A stretch of 64,000 nt of DNA from an uncultured Bacteroidales bacterium (GTDB taxonomy: Bacteria; Bacteroidota; Bacteroidia; Bacteroidales; F082): positions 1 to 64,000 of the forward strand of contig CAMHFN010000009.1 in the NCBI GenBank assembly GCA_946184615.1. The letters run 5' to 3'. A program made the position numbers and the translations under genes. Below are positions 49,645-58,826 of this stretch, one piece after another (within the stretch, counting starts at the first letter, position 1; each line of letters opens with the position of its first letter). A model generated the notes under the pieces. The model saw nothing but the letters and a program-made list of their open reading frames with translations, was not told the origin of the DNA and searched no databases.

Positions 49645-52509
49645 ATGTTAAGAAACAATTTCATCAAACGCCACAACGGCCCCACTGCATCGGATGCTGA
49701 AAAGATGCTGAAGGTCATCGGCGTGAAGTCGCAAGAACAACTTGTCGACGAGATCATCGCTCCCGAAATTCGCCTTCCCAAGCCGCTCAACATCGGCGAA
49801 GGCATGAACGAGTACGAAGTCATCAGCCACCTTAAGGCTCTGGGTGCCAAGAACAAACAGTTCCGCACCTACATCGGCTTGGGCTACTACAACACCATCA
49901 CCCCAGGCGTCATCATGCGCAACATTTTGGAGAACCCAGGTTGGTACACGTCTTATACTCCTTATCAAGCAGAGATCTCACAAGGTCGTCTCGAAGCCCT
50001 CTTGAACTTCCAGACTGTCATCAGCGAACTCACTGCCATGCCTTTGGCCAATGCCAGTTTGCTCGATGAAGGCACTGCCGCCGCCGAAGCCATGCTGATG
50101 TTCTGGCATGCCCGCAGCCGTGCCCAGGTGAAGGCTGGTGTGAAGAAGTTCTTTGTTGCTGACGATGTGTTCCCTCAAAGCATCGAAGTCATCAAGACCC
50201 GCGCTCATTTCCAAGGCATCGAGGTTGAAGTGGCTCCTATCGACCAGTTCACGTGCAGCGAAGCCTATTTTGGCATCCTGCTCCAATGTCCCAACCAGTT
50301 TGGTGAGATTGTGGATAACCGTGCCAAGGTCGCTGAATGGAAAGCCAAAGGTATGCAAGTGGCTGTTGCTGCCGACCTGCTCAGCCTCACCCTCATCACA
50401 CCTCCTGGCGAATGGGGTGCCGACGTGGTCTTAGGTTCCAACCAACGTTTCGGTCTGCCGATGGGATTCGGTGGACCTCATGCCGGCTACTTCGCCACCA
50501 CCGAGGCCTACAAGCGCGACATGCCTGGACGTATCATCGGCATCAGCGTCGATGCCCTTGGCAATCCTGCCTACCGTCTGGCACTTCAGACCCGTGAACA
50601 ACACATCAAACGTGAGCGCGCCACCTCCAACATCTGCACCGCCCAAGCCCTGCTGGCCATCATGTCGGGCTTCTATGCTTTGTATCATGGTCCAGAAGGC
50701 CTGATCGAAATTGCCCACCATATCAACTGCCTCGCCGGCAAACTGACCTCAGAGCTGGCCAAGCTAGGCGTGAAGCAACTCAATAAGCATTTCTTCGACA
50801 CCCTGCTGTTTGAATTGCCTGAAGGCGCCTGCACCTGCAAGGTGAAGGAAGCCGCCGAGAAACACGGCATGAACTTCCGCATCATCGACAAGCAGCACTT
50901 TGGCATCAGCATCGACGAAACCACGGCTCGCGAAGACATCAACGAGATCGGCCAAGTTGTCGCCGAAGCCCTCGGCAAGGAGCACGAAGAGCTCGTCTGT
51001 GACCCGAACTGCCAGAAGTTCAGCGGCATCCAACCTGAGATGCAGCGCACCTCCAAGTTCATGCAAGCCCCGATGTTCTTTAAGTACCGCAGCGAGACCG
51101 ACATGATGCGTTACATGAAGAAGCTCGAGAACCGCGACCTCAGCCTCAACCGTTGCATGATCCCGCTGGGTTCCTGCACCATGAAGCTGAACCCCGCCAC
51201 CTCGATGTATGCCCTCAGCTGGCCTGAATTTGGCAACATCCACCCCTTCGTCCCTGCCGACCAAGTGGAAGGCTATCTCGAGCTCATCAACGAGATGGAG
51301 AAAGACCTCTGCGAGATCACCGGTTTCAAGGGCATAAGCTTCATGCCTAACTCAGGTGCCAGCGGCGAATATGCCGGTCTGCTCACCATCCGTCGTTACC
51401 AAGAGGCCAACGGTCAAGGTCACCGTAACATCTGCTTGATCCCCGCCTCCGCCCACGGCACCAACCCCGCTTCAGCCGCCATGGCTGGCATGCAGGTGGT
51501 CGTCGTCGCTTGCGACGAACACGGCAACATCAACCTCGACGACGCCAAGGCCAAGGCCGAGCAATACAAGGACAACCTGGCTGCCTTCATGGTCACCTAT
51601 CCTTCGACCCACGGCATCTATGAGGACGGCATCCGCACCCTCGTGAAGATCGTCCACGACAACGGCGGTCAAGTCTACATGGACGGTGCCAACATGAACG
51701 CCCAGGTCGGTCTGACCAGCCCCGGTTACATCGGTGCCGACGTCTGCCACCTCAACCTGCACAAGACCTTCGCCATCCCGCACGGCGGTGGCGGTCCTGG
51801 CGTAGGCCCCATCGGCGTGGCCGAACACCTGAAGCCCTACCTGCCTTCACACATCCTGTTCCACTGCGGTGGCGACAAACAAGAAGGTGCTGTTTCTGCT
51901 GCTCCGTTTGGTAGCGCCCAAATCCTCACCATCACCTACTGCTACATCAAGATGTTGGGCGGTGAAGGCCTGAAACAAGCCACCATGGGTGCCATCATGA
52001 ATGCTAACTACCTGAAGGAAAGACTGAAGGACTACTACCCAATCCTGTATACGGGCAACCATGGCCACGTGGCTCACGAGATGATCCTCGACATCAACGG
52101 TATTAATAAGACCGTCGGTGTGGCTGCCATCGACATTGCCAAGCGTTTGATGGACTTCGGCTTCCACGCTCCTACCGTGGCCTTCCCGGTCCACGAGACC
52201 CTGATGGTGGAGCCCACTGAGAGCGAGCCGATTGCCGAGCTTGACCGCTTCGTCGAAGCCATGATCCAGATCCGCAAGGAAATCAAGGACATCGAAGACG
52301 GCAAGGCCGAGAAGGGCAATAACATCATCAGCCACGCTCCTTACACTGCCGAGATGCTGATGGCCAACGACTGGAACTTCCCCTTCACCCGTGAAGAGGC
52401 TGGCTTCCCGATGAAGAGCGATGTGCAGGACAAATACTTCCCGCACGTTACCCGTATCGACGACGCCTACGGCGACCGAAACTTGGTTTGCAAGTTCAGC
52501 GCAGAATAA
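49645..52509 (+). CDS. gcvP: Glycine dehydrogenase (decarboxylating), one-chain P-protein
   Basis: PLP enzyme of the glycine cleavage system: glycine + H-protein lipoamide gives CO2 and aminomethyl-lipoamide. 954 residues, both halves in one chain. Motifs: RHNGPTASDAEKML, LDEGTAAAEAMLMFW, ANPASAA-type HGTNPASAAMAG, and the PLP-lysine HLNLHKTFAIPHGGGGPGVGP. The last residues EAGFPMKSDVQDKYFPHVTRID fit the family. gcvT and gcvH are not nearby. Strong codon bias indicates high expression. Terminator follows at 52534. Confidence 0.97.
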   Translation: MLRNNFIKRHNGPTASDAEKMLKVIGVKSQEQLVDEIIAPEIRLPKPLNIGEGMNEYEVISHLKALGAKNKQFRTYIGLGYYNTITPGVIMRNILENPGWYTSYTPYQAEISQGRLEALLNFQTVISELTAMPLANASLLDEGTAAAEAMLMFWHARSRAQVKAGVKKFFVADDVFPQSIEVIKTRAHFQGIEVEVAPIDQFTCSEAYFGILLQCPNQFGEIVDNRAKVAEWKAKGMQVAVAADLLSLTLITPPGEWGADVVLGSNQRFGLPMGFGGPHAGYFATTEAYKRDMPGRIIGISVDALGNPAYRLALQTREQHIKRERATSNICTAQALLAIMSGFYALYHGPEGLIEIAHHINCLAGKLTSELAKLGVKQLNKHFFDTLLFELPEGACTCKVKEAAEKHGMNFRIIDKQHFGISIDETTAREDINEIGQVVAEALGKEHEELVCDPNCQKFSGIQPEMQRTSKFMQAPMFFKYRSETDMMRYMKKLENRDLSLNRCMIPLGSCTMKLNPATSMYALSWPEFGNIHPFVPADQVEGYLELINEMEKDLCEITGFKGISFMPNSGASGEYAGLLTIRRYQEANGQGHRNICLIPASAHGTNPASAAMAGMQVVVVACDEHGNINLDDAKAKAEQYKDNLAAFMVTYPSTHGIYEDGIRTLVKIVHDNGGQVYMDGANMNAQVGLTSPGYIGADVCHLNLHKTFAIPHGGGGPGVGPIGVAEHLKPYLPSHILFHCGGDKQEGAVSAAPFGSAQILTITYCYIKMLGGEGLKQATMGAIMNANYLKERLKDYYPILYTGNHGHVAHEMILDINGINKTVGVAAIDIAKRLMDFGFHAPTVAFPVHETLMVEPTESEPIAELDRFVEAMIQIRKEIKDIEDGKAEKGNNIISHAPYTAEMLMANDWNFPFTREEAGFPMKSDVQDKYFPHVTRIDDAYGDRNLVCKFSAE

Positions 52510-52533
52510 GCCTATCTCACACAGGTTTTAATG

Positions 52534-52568
52534 GTAGAGACGTGCTACGGTGCGTCTCTACTTTTTAT
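52534..52568 (+). terminator. Terminator hairpin of the TAGAGACG family
   Basis: GTAGAGACG (52534-52542) and CGTCTCTAC (52553-52561) with a 10-base loop, followed by TTTTTATT. It ends gcvP. The downstream end overlaps the stop of the convergent S4-protein gene. Confidence 0.8.
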
Positions 52569-52795
52569 TCCACCTCAATTTCGAAATTTTGGAAAACAAT
52601 CACCTCACCGGAAGTGATCTTCGCTCTTTTACGCAATTCCACTTCGCCATTACGGAGCACCATGCCAGCAGTCACCACTTCCTGAGCCTCACTGCCGGAT
52701 TCCACGACTCCCGTGGCTTTCAATAAAGCAATCAAGGGGATAAACACTTCGCCTTCCCTTAACGCAAATACGATTCTGTTTAATTTCTGAGCCAT
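52565..52795 (-). CDS. Small S4-domain RNA-binding protein
   Basis: 76 residues, single S4 domain of the YbcJ/YaaA (S4_2) type: FIPLIALLKATGVVESGSEA, then VVTAGMVLRNGEVELRKRAKI with the alpha-L RNA-binding strand. Possibly ribosome- or RNA-associated. It is the last gene of the O-acetylation operon, 11 bases after the DHHW protein, although functionally unrelated. The bases before its ATG (52790-52808) carry the heptamer-like AAGAAGT, AAGAAGA, CAGAAT. Confidence 0.85.
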   Translation of the reverse strand: MAQKLNRIVFALREGEVFIPLIALLKATGVVESGSEAQEVVTAGMVLRNGEVELRKRAKITSGEVIVFQNFEIEVE

Positions 52796-52806
52796 ATTCT
52801 GTCTTC

Positions 52807-54129
52807 TTACTTCTTTAAAAATTTACTATAATATGCGCCAGCAGCCCCCGAACACACATGCGATATATTGTTTGCAATCAAAATATCGGTAATGCTGTGC
52901 TCCTCCACATAATCCTTGATGTTGTAGGTAAAATAGCGGAAATCAATCACATGGACCTCCTCAAAAGAGCCAAACAGGTAACCTGGGATGGCATTGCCAA
53001 AGCTGTCTTTCATCACCAATAGCCGACGAGGACAATCCGACGCTGTCTTCACCTGAGTGATTCGCGCATCGCTGCCCATGAAGGTGCAATAGGCCGATGA
53101 TGAACCCGAAACCTTCACGAAGAAGTCACCCTGATGCGGCTTTTCCTCCCCTACAATCTGGAAATCCTCATCCAAGTCATATTTTCGATAAGTCGTTGTA
53201 TATTCAATTCCACGAGGTTTGTAATAAACAAAATCCTCAGGTGACTTTTTCACGTTGACGTCTTTCGAGAAGCCATACATCGACCCCACATAGTTTTTAA
53301 TTGTGTCCGCCTCGAAATTGACTAATTCTGGCACCTCTACATCCGCAACCAGAGCAAACTGTCGTGCCGCATAATATGCCCCCAACGGTGCCCAGTGATG
53401 GTCGGTACGAAGATAAATATCCTCATCGACATGCTCTCCCAACACCCTATACAAATCCACCACATAAACCGCACTGTCAATCAAGGAATACAATTCCGTC
53501 AACACAGGGAACTCCGGATCCGTACAGCTCTCGGCATTTACTGGACAGTAATACTCCACCGCAGTGGGAATGATCATACAATATACATTCGCCACGGAAC
53601 CAAACGTTTTCTGGTATGCATTGACCACCTCTGCGAAAGGTTTCTCCCCTTTGTTTTTGTTTTTAAACGCCATCAAGGCTCGGGCACTCGGCGAATTGCC
53701 CACCACAATGACACCAGCATTTTCCATTTTGGCATTGGCGTTCACAGAATTATGGAACTCCTCAATCACCCGCTGGTCGCCCAATTCGACCTCCTTTGGC
53801 AGCGAGTCCATCACCATCGTGGTTTCCGGCTCTTCCTGTGCAGCGTGGAAAGTCACTGCCGACTTGGTTTTGAAAGCCATCTGTGATTTCAATTCCATGC
53901 TCCCACGCATGAGCACATCACGGAAAGGCTCGCTGTCGCTGAACCAGTTGGACACCTTCTGTGTGAAATTGCCCTCGCGAAGGCTCTGCCAACTAAAATT
54001 AGGAAACCGCAATAGGTCGCGCTTTTCCAACTCGGAATAACGGCTTCTAGGCAGTGTGCAGAACACCACCACAAAAGCAGCCATCATTAAAGTGATGAAA
54101 GCGACCAAAAAACGGTTGTGACGCATCAT
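52807..54129 (-). CDS. DHHW-family protein (AlgJ/AlgX-like O-acetyltransferase component), paralogue 1
   Basis: 440 residues with one N-terminal membrane helix (residues ~9-26, VAFITLMMAAFVVVFCTLP) and a periplasmic SGNH-like domain. Visible are the DHHW motif (LRTDHHWAPLGAYYAARQF), the catalytic-Ser motif MKDSFGNAIPGYL and an upstream EKRDLLRFPNFSW segment. This is the SGNH-type pattern of AlgJ/AlgX partners of MBOAT acyltransferases. It overlaps the next gene by 4 bases (start 54129 / stop 54126). With the MBOAT it probably acetylates an exported polysaccharide. Confidence 0.88.
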   Translation of the reverse strand: MMRHNRFLVAFITLMMAAFVVVFCTLPRSRYSELEKRDLLRFPNFSWQSLREGNFTQKVSNWFSDSEPFRDVLMRGSMELKSQMAFKTKSAVTFHAAQEEPETTMVMDSLPKEVELGDQRVIEEFHNSVNANAKMENAGVIVVGNSPSARALMAFKNKNKGEKPFAEVVNAYQKTFGSVANVYCMIIPTAVEYYCPVNAESCTDPEFPVLTELYSLIDSAVYVVDLYRVLGEHVDEDIYLRTDHHWAPLGAYYAARQFALVADVEVPELVNFEADTIKNYVGSMYGFSKDVNVKKSPEDFVYYKPRGIEYTTTYRKYDLDEDFQIVGEEKPHQGDFFVKVSGSSSAYCTFMGSDARITQVKTASDCPRRLLVMKDSFGNAIPGYLFGSFEEVHVIDFRYFTYNIKDYVEEHSITDILIANNISHVCSGAAGAYYSKFLKK

Positions 54130-55199
54130 TTTTTCTGAGTCAAGAAACGCTTGTAGTTATTATATGAGGTATTGCCACAAGCATGGGTAAGGTTGTTGGC
54201 AAAGACCACATCGGTGATTTGGTTCTCTTTGATATAACTGATGATATTCCGGTCGAAGAAGCGGAAGTCGATGACGTGGACTTCCTCAAACGAGAAGAAA
54301 AGGTAACCAGGAATGGCGTTGCCGAAACTGTCTTTAAAGATGATGATACGACGTCCATTGTCGACACTTGTATGCACTTTGGTAATCTTCGAGTCGCCCC
54401 CCATGAACGTGTTGTAGGCGGCGCCACTACCATCGTCGTAATGCTTGAAGAAATCCCCTTCCGCGGCAGGATGTTCACCAGTAATCTGTCCTTTGGAAGT
54501 CTTATATTGAATATAGGTCGTCGTATATTCGCAATCGCGAGGTGTATAATAAAAGAAGTCTTCAGGAGCTTGTTTCACGCAGTTCTCTCCTGAAAAGGTG
54601 GCCATCGTCCCCACAAAGTTATGAATGACATGCTCATCGTAATGCGAAAGATCCTCAAACGGGACCCCAGCCACTTGGCAGAGTTTCATGGCAGCATAGT
54701 AGGCTCCCCGAGGAGCCCAGTGGTGGTCGGTACGCGAAAAGATACGCTCAGCGGCATGTTCACCAAGGATATTGTAGATGTTGACCACTAACACCGAATC
54801 GGAGCAAGCCGCAAACATGTTGTTCAACACGGGAGCCTCAGGATGGGTCCAGCTTTTGGCGGCATCGGGGCAGTAATACTCTATGGATGTCGGGATGGGC
54901 ATGCAATAGACATTGATGGTATCCCCGAGTTTGCGTTTGTAGATGTTGCAAATATCGGCATACGAGAGGCCGTTATTGGCCGACTGGTTACAAGGGTTGC
55001 AGGCCCGCAGCGTATCACCCCCACCAATCAAGATAATGCCCGCCTTGGCAGCTTTACGACAAGTAGCCTTAGGGGTCAAAGTGTTGGTGTAAGGTGTAAC
55101 ACGACGCTCCGTGCTGTCCTGCGGCAATAGGCCTTGCGCACGAAGGTCACAACCGGCAAGAATCAAAACAGACAAAAGAAGTTGAAACAAGTATTTCAT
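54126..55199 (-). CDS. DHHW-family lipoprotein, paralogue 2
   Basis: 357 residues from the ATG at 55199 (lipobox LILAGC, then DLRAQG). It repeats the DHHW pattern (SRTDHHWAPRGAYYAAMKL) and FKDSFGNAIPGYLFFSFEEV, VHVIDFRFF, and shares long stretches with paralogue 1 (e.g. NVYCMPIPTSIEYYCP vs NVYCMIIPTAVEYYCP). It lacks the transmembrane helix and is anchored by lipid instead. Reading a longer start at 55265 would run into the MBOAT gene; the lipobox supports 55199. Two DHHW proteins in one operon suggest two acetylation steps or a division of labour. Confidence 0.85.
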   Translation of the reverse strand: MKYLFQLLLSVLILAGCDLRAQGLLPQDSTERRVTPYTNTLTPKATCRKAAKAGIILIGGGDTLRACNPCNQSANNGLSYADICNIYKRKLGDTINVYCMPIPTSIEYYCPDAAKSWTHPEAPVLNNMFAACSDSVLVVNIYNILGEHAAERIFSRTDHHWAPRGAYYAAMKLCQVAGVPFEDLSHYDEHVIHNFVGTMATFSGENCVKQAPEDFFYYTPRDCEYTTTYIQYKTSKGQITGEHPAAEGDFFKHYDDGSGAAYNTFMGGDSKITKVHTSVDNGRRIIIFKDSFGNAIPGYLFFSFEEVHVIDFRFFDRNIISYIKENQITDVVFANNLTHACGNTSYNNYKRFLTQKK

Positions 55200-55209
55200 G
55201 GTTTTGTTT

Positions 55210-56625
55210 TTAGAATCGTGTATATAAAAAAGCATTATTGGTGGCCCCAACCAGCAAGGCCACACTTGCTGACAACAATAAAAATGCCAAAACGGAGCGT
55301 GTCACCAACAATAGAACCGGACGTGGTTTTTGCCATCGTGAGACCCAACGGTTCAGCCATTCACGCAATGGCATACTGAATATGATGGCAACGACCCACA
55401 GCCACCCGTAGGAGGATAAGGTATTCACTGCCGCGAAATCGGAGAACGCCTCTACCCTTCCAAAGAAGGCACGGAAGAACTGCTTCATCTGACCGAAGTC
55501 CTCAAAATAAAAGATGCCCCAGCCTATCACCACCAACAACAAACTGTAGAGATGCAACAACACTTGGGGAATCCGCTTGATGACTTTCAGCAAGGTGTAT
55601 TTCTCAACCATTACGATGATTCCGTAGAAAATGCCCCACAAAAGAAAATTCCAACTAGCACCATGCCAAAAGCCTGTCAGCATCCAAACCACCATGATAT
55701 TGAGCGCTTGGTGCCGACGGTTGCCGCCCATTGGGATATAGAGGTAATCGCGGAAAAAAGTACCTAGGGAGATATGCCAGCGACGCCAAAAATCGGTGAT
55801 GCTCACACAACAGTAGGGATGGTCGAAGTTCTCATTGAAATGGAAGCCCAGGCAGCGACCGATGCCGATGGCCATGTCGCTGTAACCCGAAAAGTCAAAA
55901 TAGATTTGGAAGGTGAAAGCCACGATGCCCACCCAGGATCCCACCGTGGAAAGGTTCTCCAACCCGCTTCCTGTAAGCAGTTGGGTGGAGATCTCGGAGA
56001 GTTGGTTGGCAAGGATGACCTTCTTACCCAATCCACGCAAGAAACGCATCATCCCCTCAGCCAAATCCTCGCTATTAACATGACGGTCATTGATTTCGTG
56101 TGCCACCGTGCCATAACGGACAATAGGTCCAGCAATCAACTGCGGAAACATGGAGATGTATAGCAACAAGTTCTTGAAGCTTCGCTGTACCGGCGTGGTA
56201 CGACGGTAAACGTCTATCAGATAGGAGATAGACTGGAAGGTGTAGAAGCTAATGCCGATGGGCAAGGCAATGCGAGGAACGCTTACCGGTACACCCAGCG
56301 ACAACAGCTCGGCACAGAAAAAAGAGAGGTATTTGAAGGTGGCCAGCACGCCCAGGTTAAACACCAGGCCAAAAACCAAAAATGGTTTCCCCTTTTGGGC
56401 GATTCCCAATCCCACAAAGTAGTTGACCACCACGCTGGACAGCATCAGCAGTACATAGACAGGCTCTCCCCACGCATAGAAGATGAGAGAGAAAAGTACC
56501 AGCATGGCGTTACGCCAGCTAAACGAAGGCATGGTTTTTCTCCTATCAACCCATGCGGCCAACAGGTAGCTCAGCGCAAACACTGGCAGGAAAACGAAGA
56601 GGAAGAAGAGGTCGGAGAAAACCAT
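55210..56625 (-). CDS. MBOAT-family O-acyltransferase (AlgI/DltB-type)
   Basis: 471 residues with about eleven membrane helices. The MBOAT catalytic region is visible: LTGFWHGASWNFLLWG (catalytic histidine), and FRDYLYIPMGGNR upstream of it. Other family features are FYAWGEPVYVLLML and PIGISFYTFQSISYLIDVYR. In alginate-type systems AlgI moves acetyl groups across the membrane for an AlgJ/AlgX-type enzyme to place on sugars. The downstream DHHW pair fills that role. First gene of the minus-strand operon 56625-52565. Confidence 0.92.
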   Translation of the reverse strand: MVFSDLFFLFVFLPVFALSYLLAAWVDRRKTMPSFSWRNAMLVLFSLIFYAWGEPVYVLLMLSSVVVNYFVGLGIAQKGKPFLVFGLVFNLGVLATFKYLSFFCAELLSLGVPVSVPRIALPIGISFYTFQSISYLIDVYRRTTPVQRSFKNLLLYISMFPQLIAGPIVRYGTVAHEINDRHVNSEDLAEGMMRFLRGLGKKVILANQLSEISTQLLTGSGLENLSTVGSWVGIVAFTFQIYFDFSGYSDMAIGIGRCLGFHFNENFDHPYCCVSITDFWRRWHISLGTFFRDYLYIPMGGNRRHQALNIMVVWMLTGFWHGASWNFLLWGIFYGIIVMVEKYTLLKVIKRIPQVLLHLYSLLLVVIGWGIFYFEDFGQMKQFFRAFFGRVEAFSDFAAVNTLSSYGWLWVVAIIFSMPLREWLNRWVSRWQKPRPVLLLVTRSVLAFLLLSASVALLVGATNNAFLYTRF

Positions 56626-56645
56626 GGTTTATTGCTACTTAAAGA

Positions 56646-56677
56646 AAAACCGCCCTCTTTCGGGGGCGGTTTTTTTG
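56646..56677 (-). terminator. Terminator of rpsA
   Basis: AAAACCGCCC / GGGCGGTTTT hairpin with a short loop followed, on the minus strand, by a run of T. It separates rpsA from the MBOAT operon, although its position leaves no room for a visible promoter of the latter, so some read-through is likely. Confidence 0.85.
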
Positions 56678-56699
56678 AAATCGTATCACATAAGTGACC

Positions 56700-58619
56700 T
56701 TATTCAGCTTTAGGTTCGTCCTTGGCAGCTTGTTCTTGCTTTTCAAGGTTTTCCTTCAAGCCAGCGAGCACTTCGAGGTCGCCGAGGGTGCTGTGTTCAA
56801 TGGTCTCATTGATTTGTTTCACAGCGCGTTTGGCCTGCTTGGCAGCCTTGTCGGCAGCTTTGTCGGCAGCGTCCTTCACTGCGGCTTCCTTCTCTTCAAA
56901 GAGTTTGGAGTGGGCAAGGATGATCTTCTTGCTTTCCTTTGAGAACTCAATGACCTTGAAGTCGAGCGTTTCGTCAACCTTGGCGGTGGTGCCGTCTTCC
57001 TTCTTCAGGTAACGGTTCGGGCAGAAGCCTTCGACGCCGTAAGGCAGAGAGACCACAACGCCCTTGTCAGCGGCGCTGATGATGGTGCCTTGGTGGACGG
57101 AACCCACGGTGAACACGGTCTCAAACACTTCCCAAGGATTCTCCTCGAGTTGTTTGTGGCCGAGGCTGAGGCGGCGGTTTTCTTCGTCGACATCGAGAAC
57201 AACGACGTCGATGCTTTCGCCGACCTTGGTGAATTCAGCCGGGTGCTTGATCTTCTTGCTCCAGCTGAGGTCGCTGATGTGGATCAGGCCGTCAACGCCT
57301 TCCTCAAGCTCGACAAAGATGCCGAAGTTGGTGAAGTTGCGGACCACGGCGGTGTGCTTGGAACCCACCGGGTAACGGTCTCTGATGTTGGCCCAAGGAT
57401 CCGGGATGAGTTGCTTCATGCCGAGGCTCATCTTGCGTTCCTCGCGGTCGAGGGTGAGCACCTTGGCTTCCACCTCGTCGCCCACCTTCAGGAAGTCCTG
57501 AGCGGTGCGGAGGTGCTGGCTCCATGACATTTCGGAGACGTGGATGAGGCCTTCGACGCCAGGAGCGATCTCAATGAACGCACCGTAGTCAGCGATGACC
57601 ACCACTTTACCCTTGACGATGTCGCCCACCTTGAGGTTCGGATCGAGAGCATCCCACGGATGAGGAGTGAGTTGCTTCAGGCCGAGAGCGATACGTTTCT
57701 TGTTGTCGTCGAAGTCGAGGATGACGACCTTGATCTTTTCATCCAACTTGACGATTTCTTCCGGATGGTTGATACGGCCCCATGAGAGGTCGGTGATGTG
57801 GATAAGACCGTCAACACCGCCGAGGTCGATGAACACACCGTAGGAAGTGATGTTTTTAACCACACCTTCGAGGACTTGGCCCTTTTCGAGCTTGCTGATG
57901 ATCTCGGCTTTCTGGGCTTCGAGTTCATCCTCGATGAGTGCTTTGTGAGAGACCACCACGTTCTTGTATTCCTGGTTGATCTTCACGACTTTGAATTCCA
58001 TCACGCTGTCAACGAATACGTCGTAGTCACGAATCGGCTTGACGTCGATTTGTGAGCCAGGCAGGAAGGCGTCGATGCCGAACACGTCGACGATCAAGCC
58101 ACCCTTGGTGCGGCTCTTGACATAACCATTGACGATCTCGCCGCTTTCGAAGGCTGCGTTGACGCGATCCCATGACTTGAGGATGCGGGCCTTCTTATGG
58201 GAGAGGACGAGCTGACCGTTGGAGCCTTCTTGGCTCTCGACGTACACCTCGACTTTGTCGCCCACAGCGAGGTTGGGGTTGGTGCGGAATTCCGCAATCG
58301 GAATAACACCATCAGACTTGAAGCCGATGTTGACAACCACCTCACGGTCGGTGATGGCGACCACAGTACCTTCGATGACCTCATGGTCAGCGACCTGGTT
58401 CATGGTAGCAGCATAGGTGTCTTCGAGTTTGGTGCGCTCTTCAGCGGAGTAGTTGTCGAATTTCTTGTGCGAAGTGCTCCAGTCAAAGTTTTCATCCGGA
58501 ACGGGTTTCTGTTTCGGGGCTTTGGGGGCCTTGGGTTCATGAGTTTCAGCGACTGGGGTTTCAACGGCCTTTTCTTCTACTGGCATGGCTTCGTTGATGA
58601 TGTTTTCGTTTTCTGCCAT
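56700..58619 (-). CDS. rpsA: 30S ribosomal protein S1, six S1 domains
   Basis: 639 residues, binds mRNA and helps translation start; especially relevant in Bacteroidetes, where Shine-Dalgarno sequences are weak. Six S1 repeats are visible by the recurring motif G..G.V..I...G.FV.L..G..GL.H.S, for example DGLIHITDLSWGRINHPEEI, EGLIHVSEMSWSQHL and DGLIHISDLSWSKK. The N-terminus is acidic with two AP-rich tracts (EPKAPKAPKQKP), and the C-terminus is a lysine/alanine-rich helix. A structured leader of ~128 bases precedes it. Confidence 0.95.
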   Translation of the reverse strand: MAENENIINEAMPVEEKAVETPVAETHEPKAPKAPKQKPVPDENFDWSTSHKKFDNYSAEERTKLEDTYAATMNQVADHEVIEGTVVAITDREVVVNIGFKSDGVIPIAEFRTNPNLAVGDKVEVYVESQEGSNGQLVLSHKKARILKSWDRVNAAFESGEIVNGYVKSRTKGGLIVDVFGIDAFLPGSQIDVKPIRDYDVFVDSVMEFKVVKINQEYKNVVVSHKALIEDELEAQKAEIISKLEKGQVLEGVVKNITSYGVFIDLGGVDGLIHITDLSWGRINHPEEIVKLDEKIKVVILDFDDNKKRIALGLKQLTPHPWDALDPNLKVGDIVKGKVVVIADYGAFIEIAPGVEGLIHVSEMSWSQHLRTAQDFLKVGDEVEAKVLTLDREERKMSLGMKQLIPDPWANIRDRYPVGSKHTAVVRNFTNFGIFVELEEGVDGLIHISDLSWSKKIKHPAEFTKVGESIDVVVLDVDEENRRLSLGHKQLEENPWEVFETVFTVGSVHQGTIISAADKGVVVSLPYGVEGFCPNRYLKKEDGTTAKVDETLDFKVIEFSKESKKIILAHSKLFEEKEAAVKDAADKAADKAAKQAKRAVKQINETIEHSTLGDLEVLAGLKENLEKQEQAAKDEPKAE

Positions 58620-58747
58620 TGGTTTGTTTTGTTTTTACTTGTACCCGTCAGGACGCCGGACGATCCTTCCGAGGAGGTTACACATTTGATTATCAATCCC
58701 GACCGCTGATGCTGCCATCATTCCGGACCGCGGTCTGAATCGGGCTG
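58620..58747 (-). promoter_or_regulatory. Long structured 5' leader of rpsA
   Basis: The transcript from the promoter at 58748 has a leader of about 120 bases. Near 58698-58745 GACCGC pairs with GCGGTC around a nested TGATG-CTGC-CATCA hairpin, and CGGA...TCCG forms another near 58655-58675. Autoregulation by S1 binding, as known for E. coli rpsA, is plausible but only inferred. No known Rfam leader was matched by eye. Confidence 0.45.
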
Positions 58748-58755
58748 CAAAGATA
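58748..58755 (-). promoter_or_regulatory. -7 element of rpsA
   Basis: Minus-strand TATCTTTG, 128 bases before the rpsA start codon. The distance implies the long leader. Confidence 0.7.
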
Positions 58756-58797
58756 CAAAAAATAAAAACAATAGTATTTTTTTGAAAAAAAATTTAT

Positions 58798-58805
58798 TAT
58801 CTTTG
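58798..58805 (+). promoter_or_regulatory. -7 element of the first M48 lipoprotein gene
   Basis: TATCTTTG, 21 bases before the ATG at 58827; divergent from the rpsA promoter with 42 bases between the two elements. Confidence 0.65.
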
Positions 58806-58826
58806 CATCAACTAAAACTCCTTACC

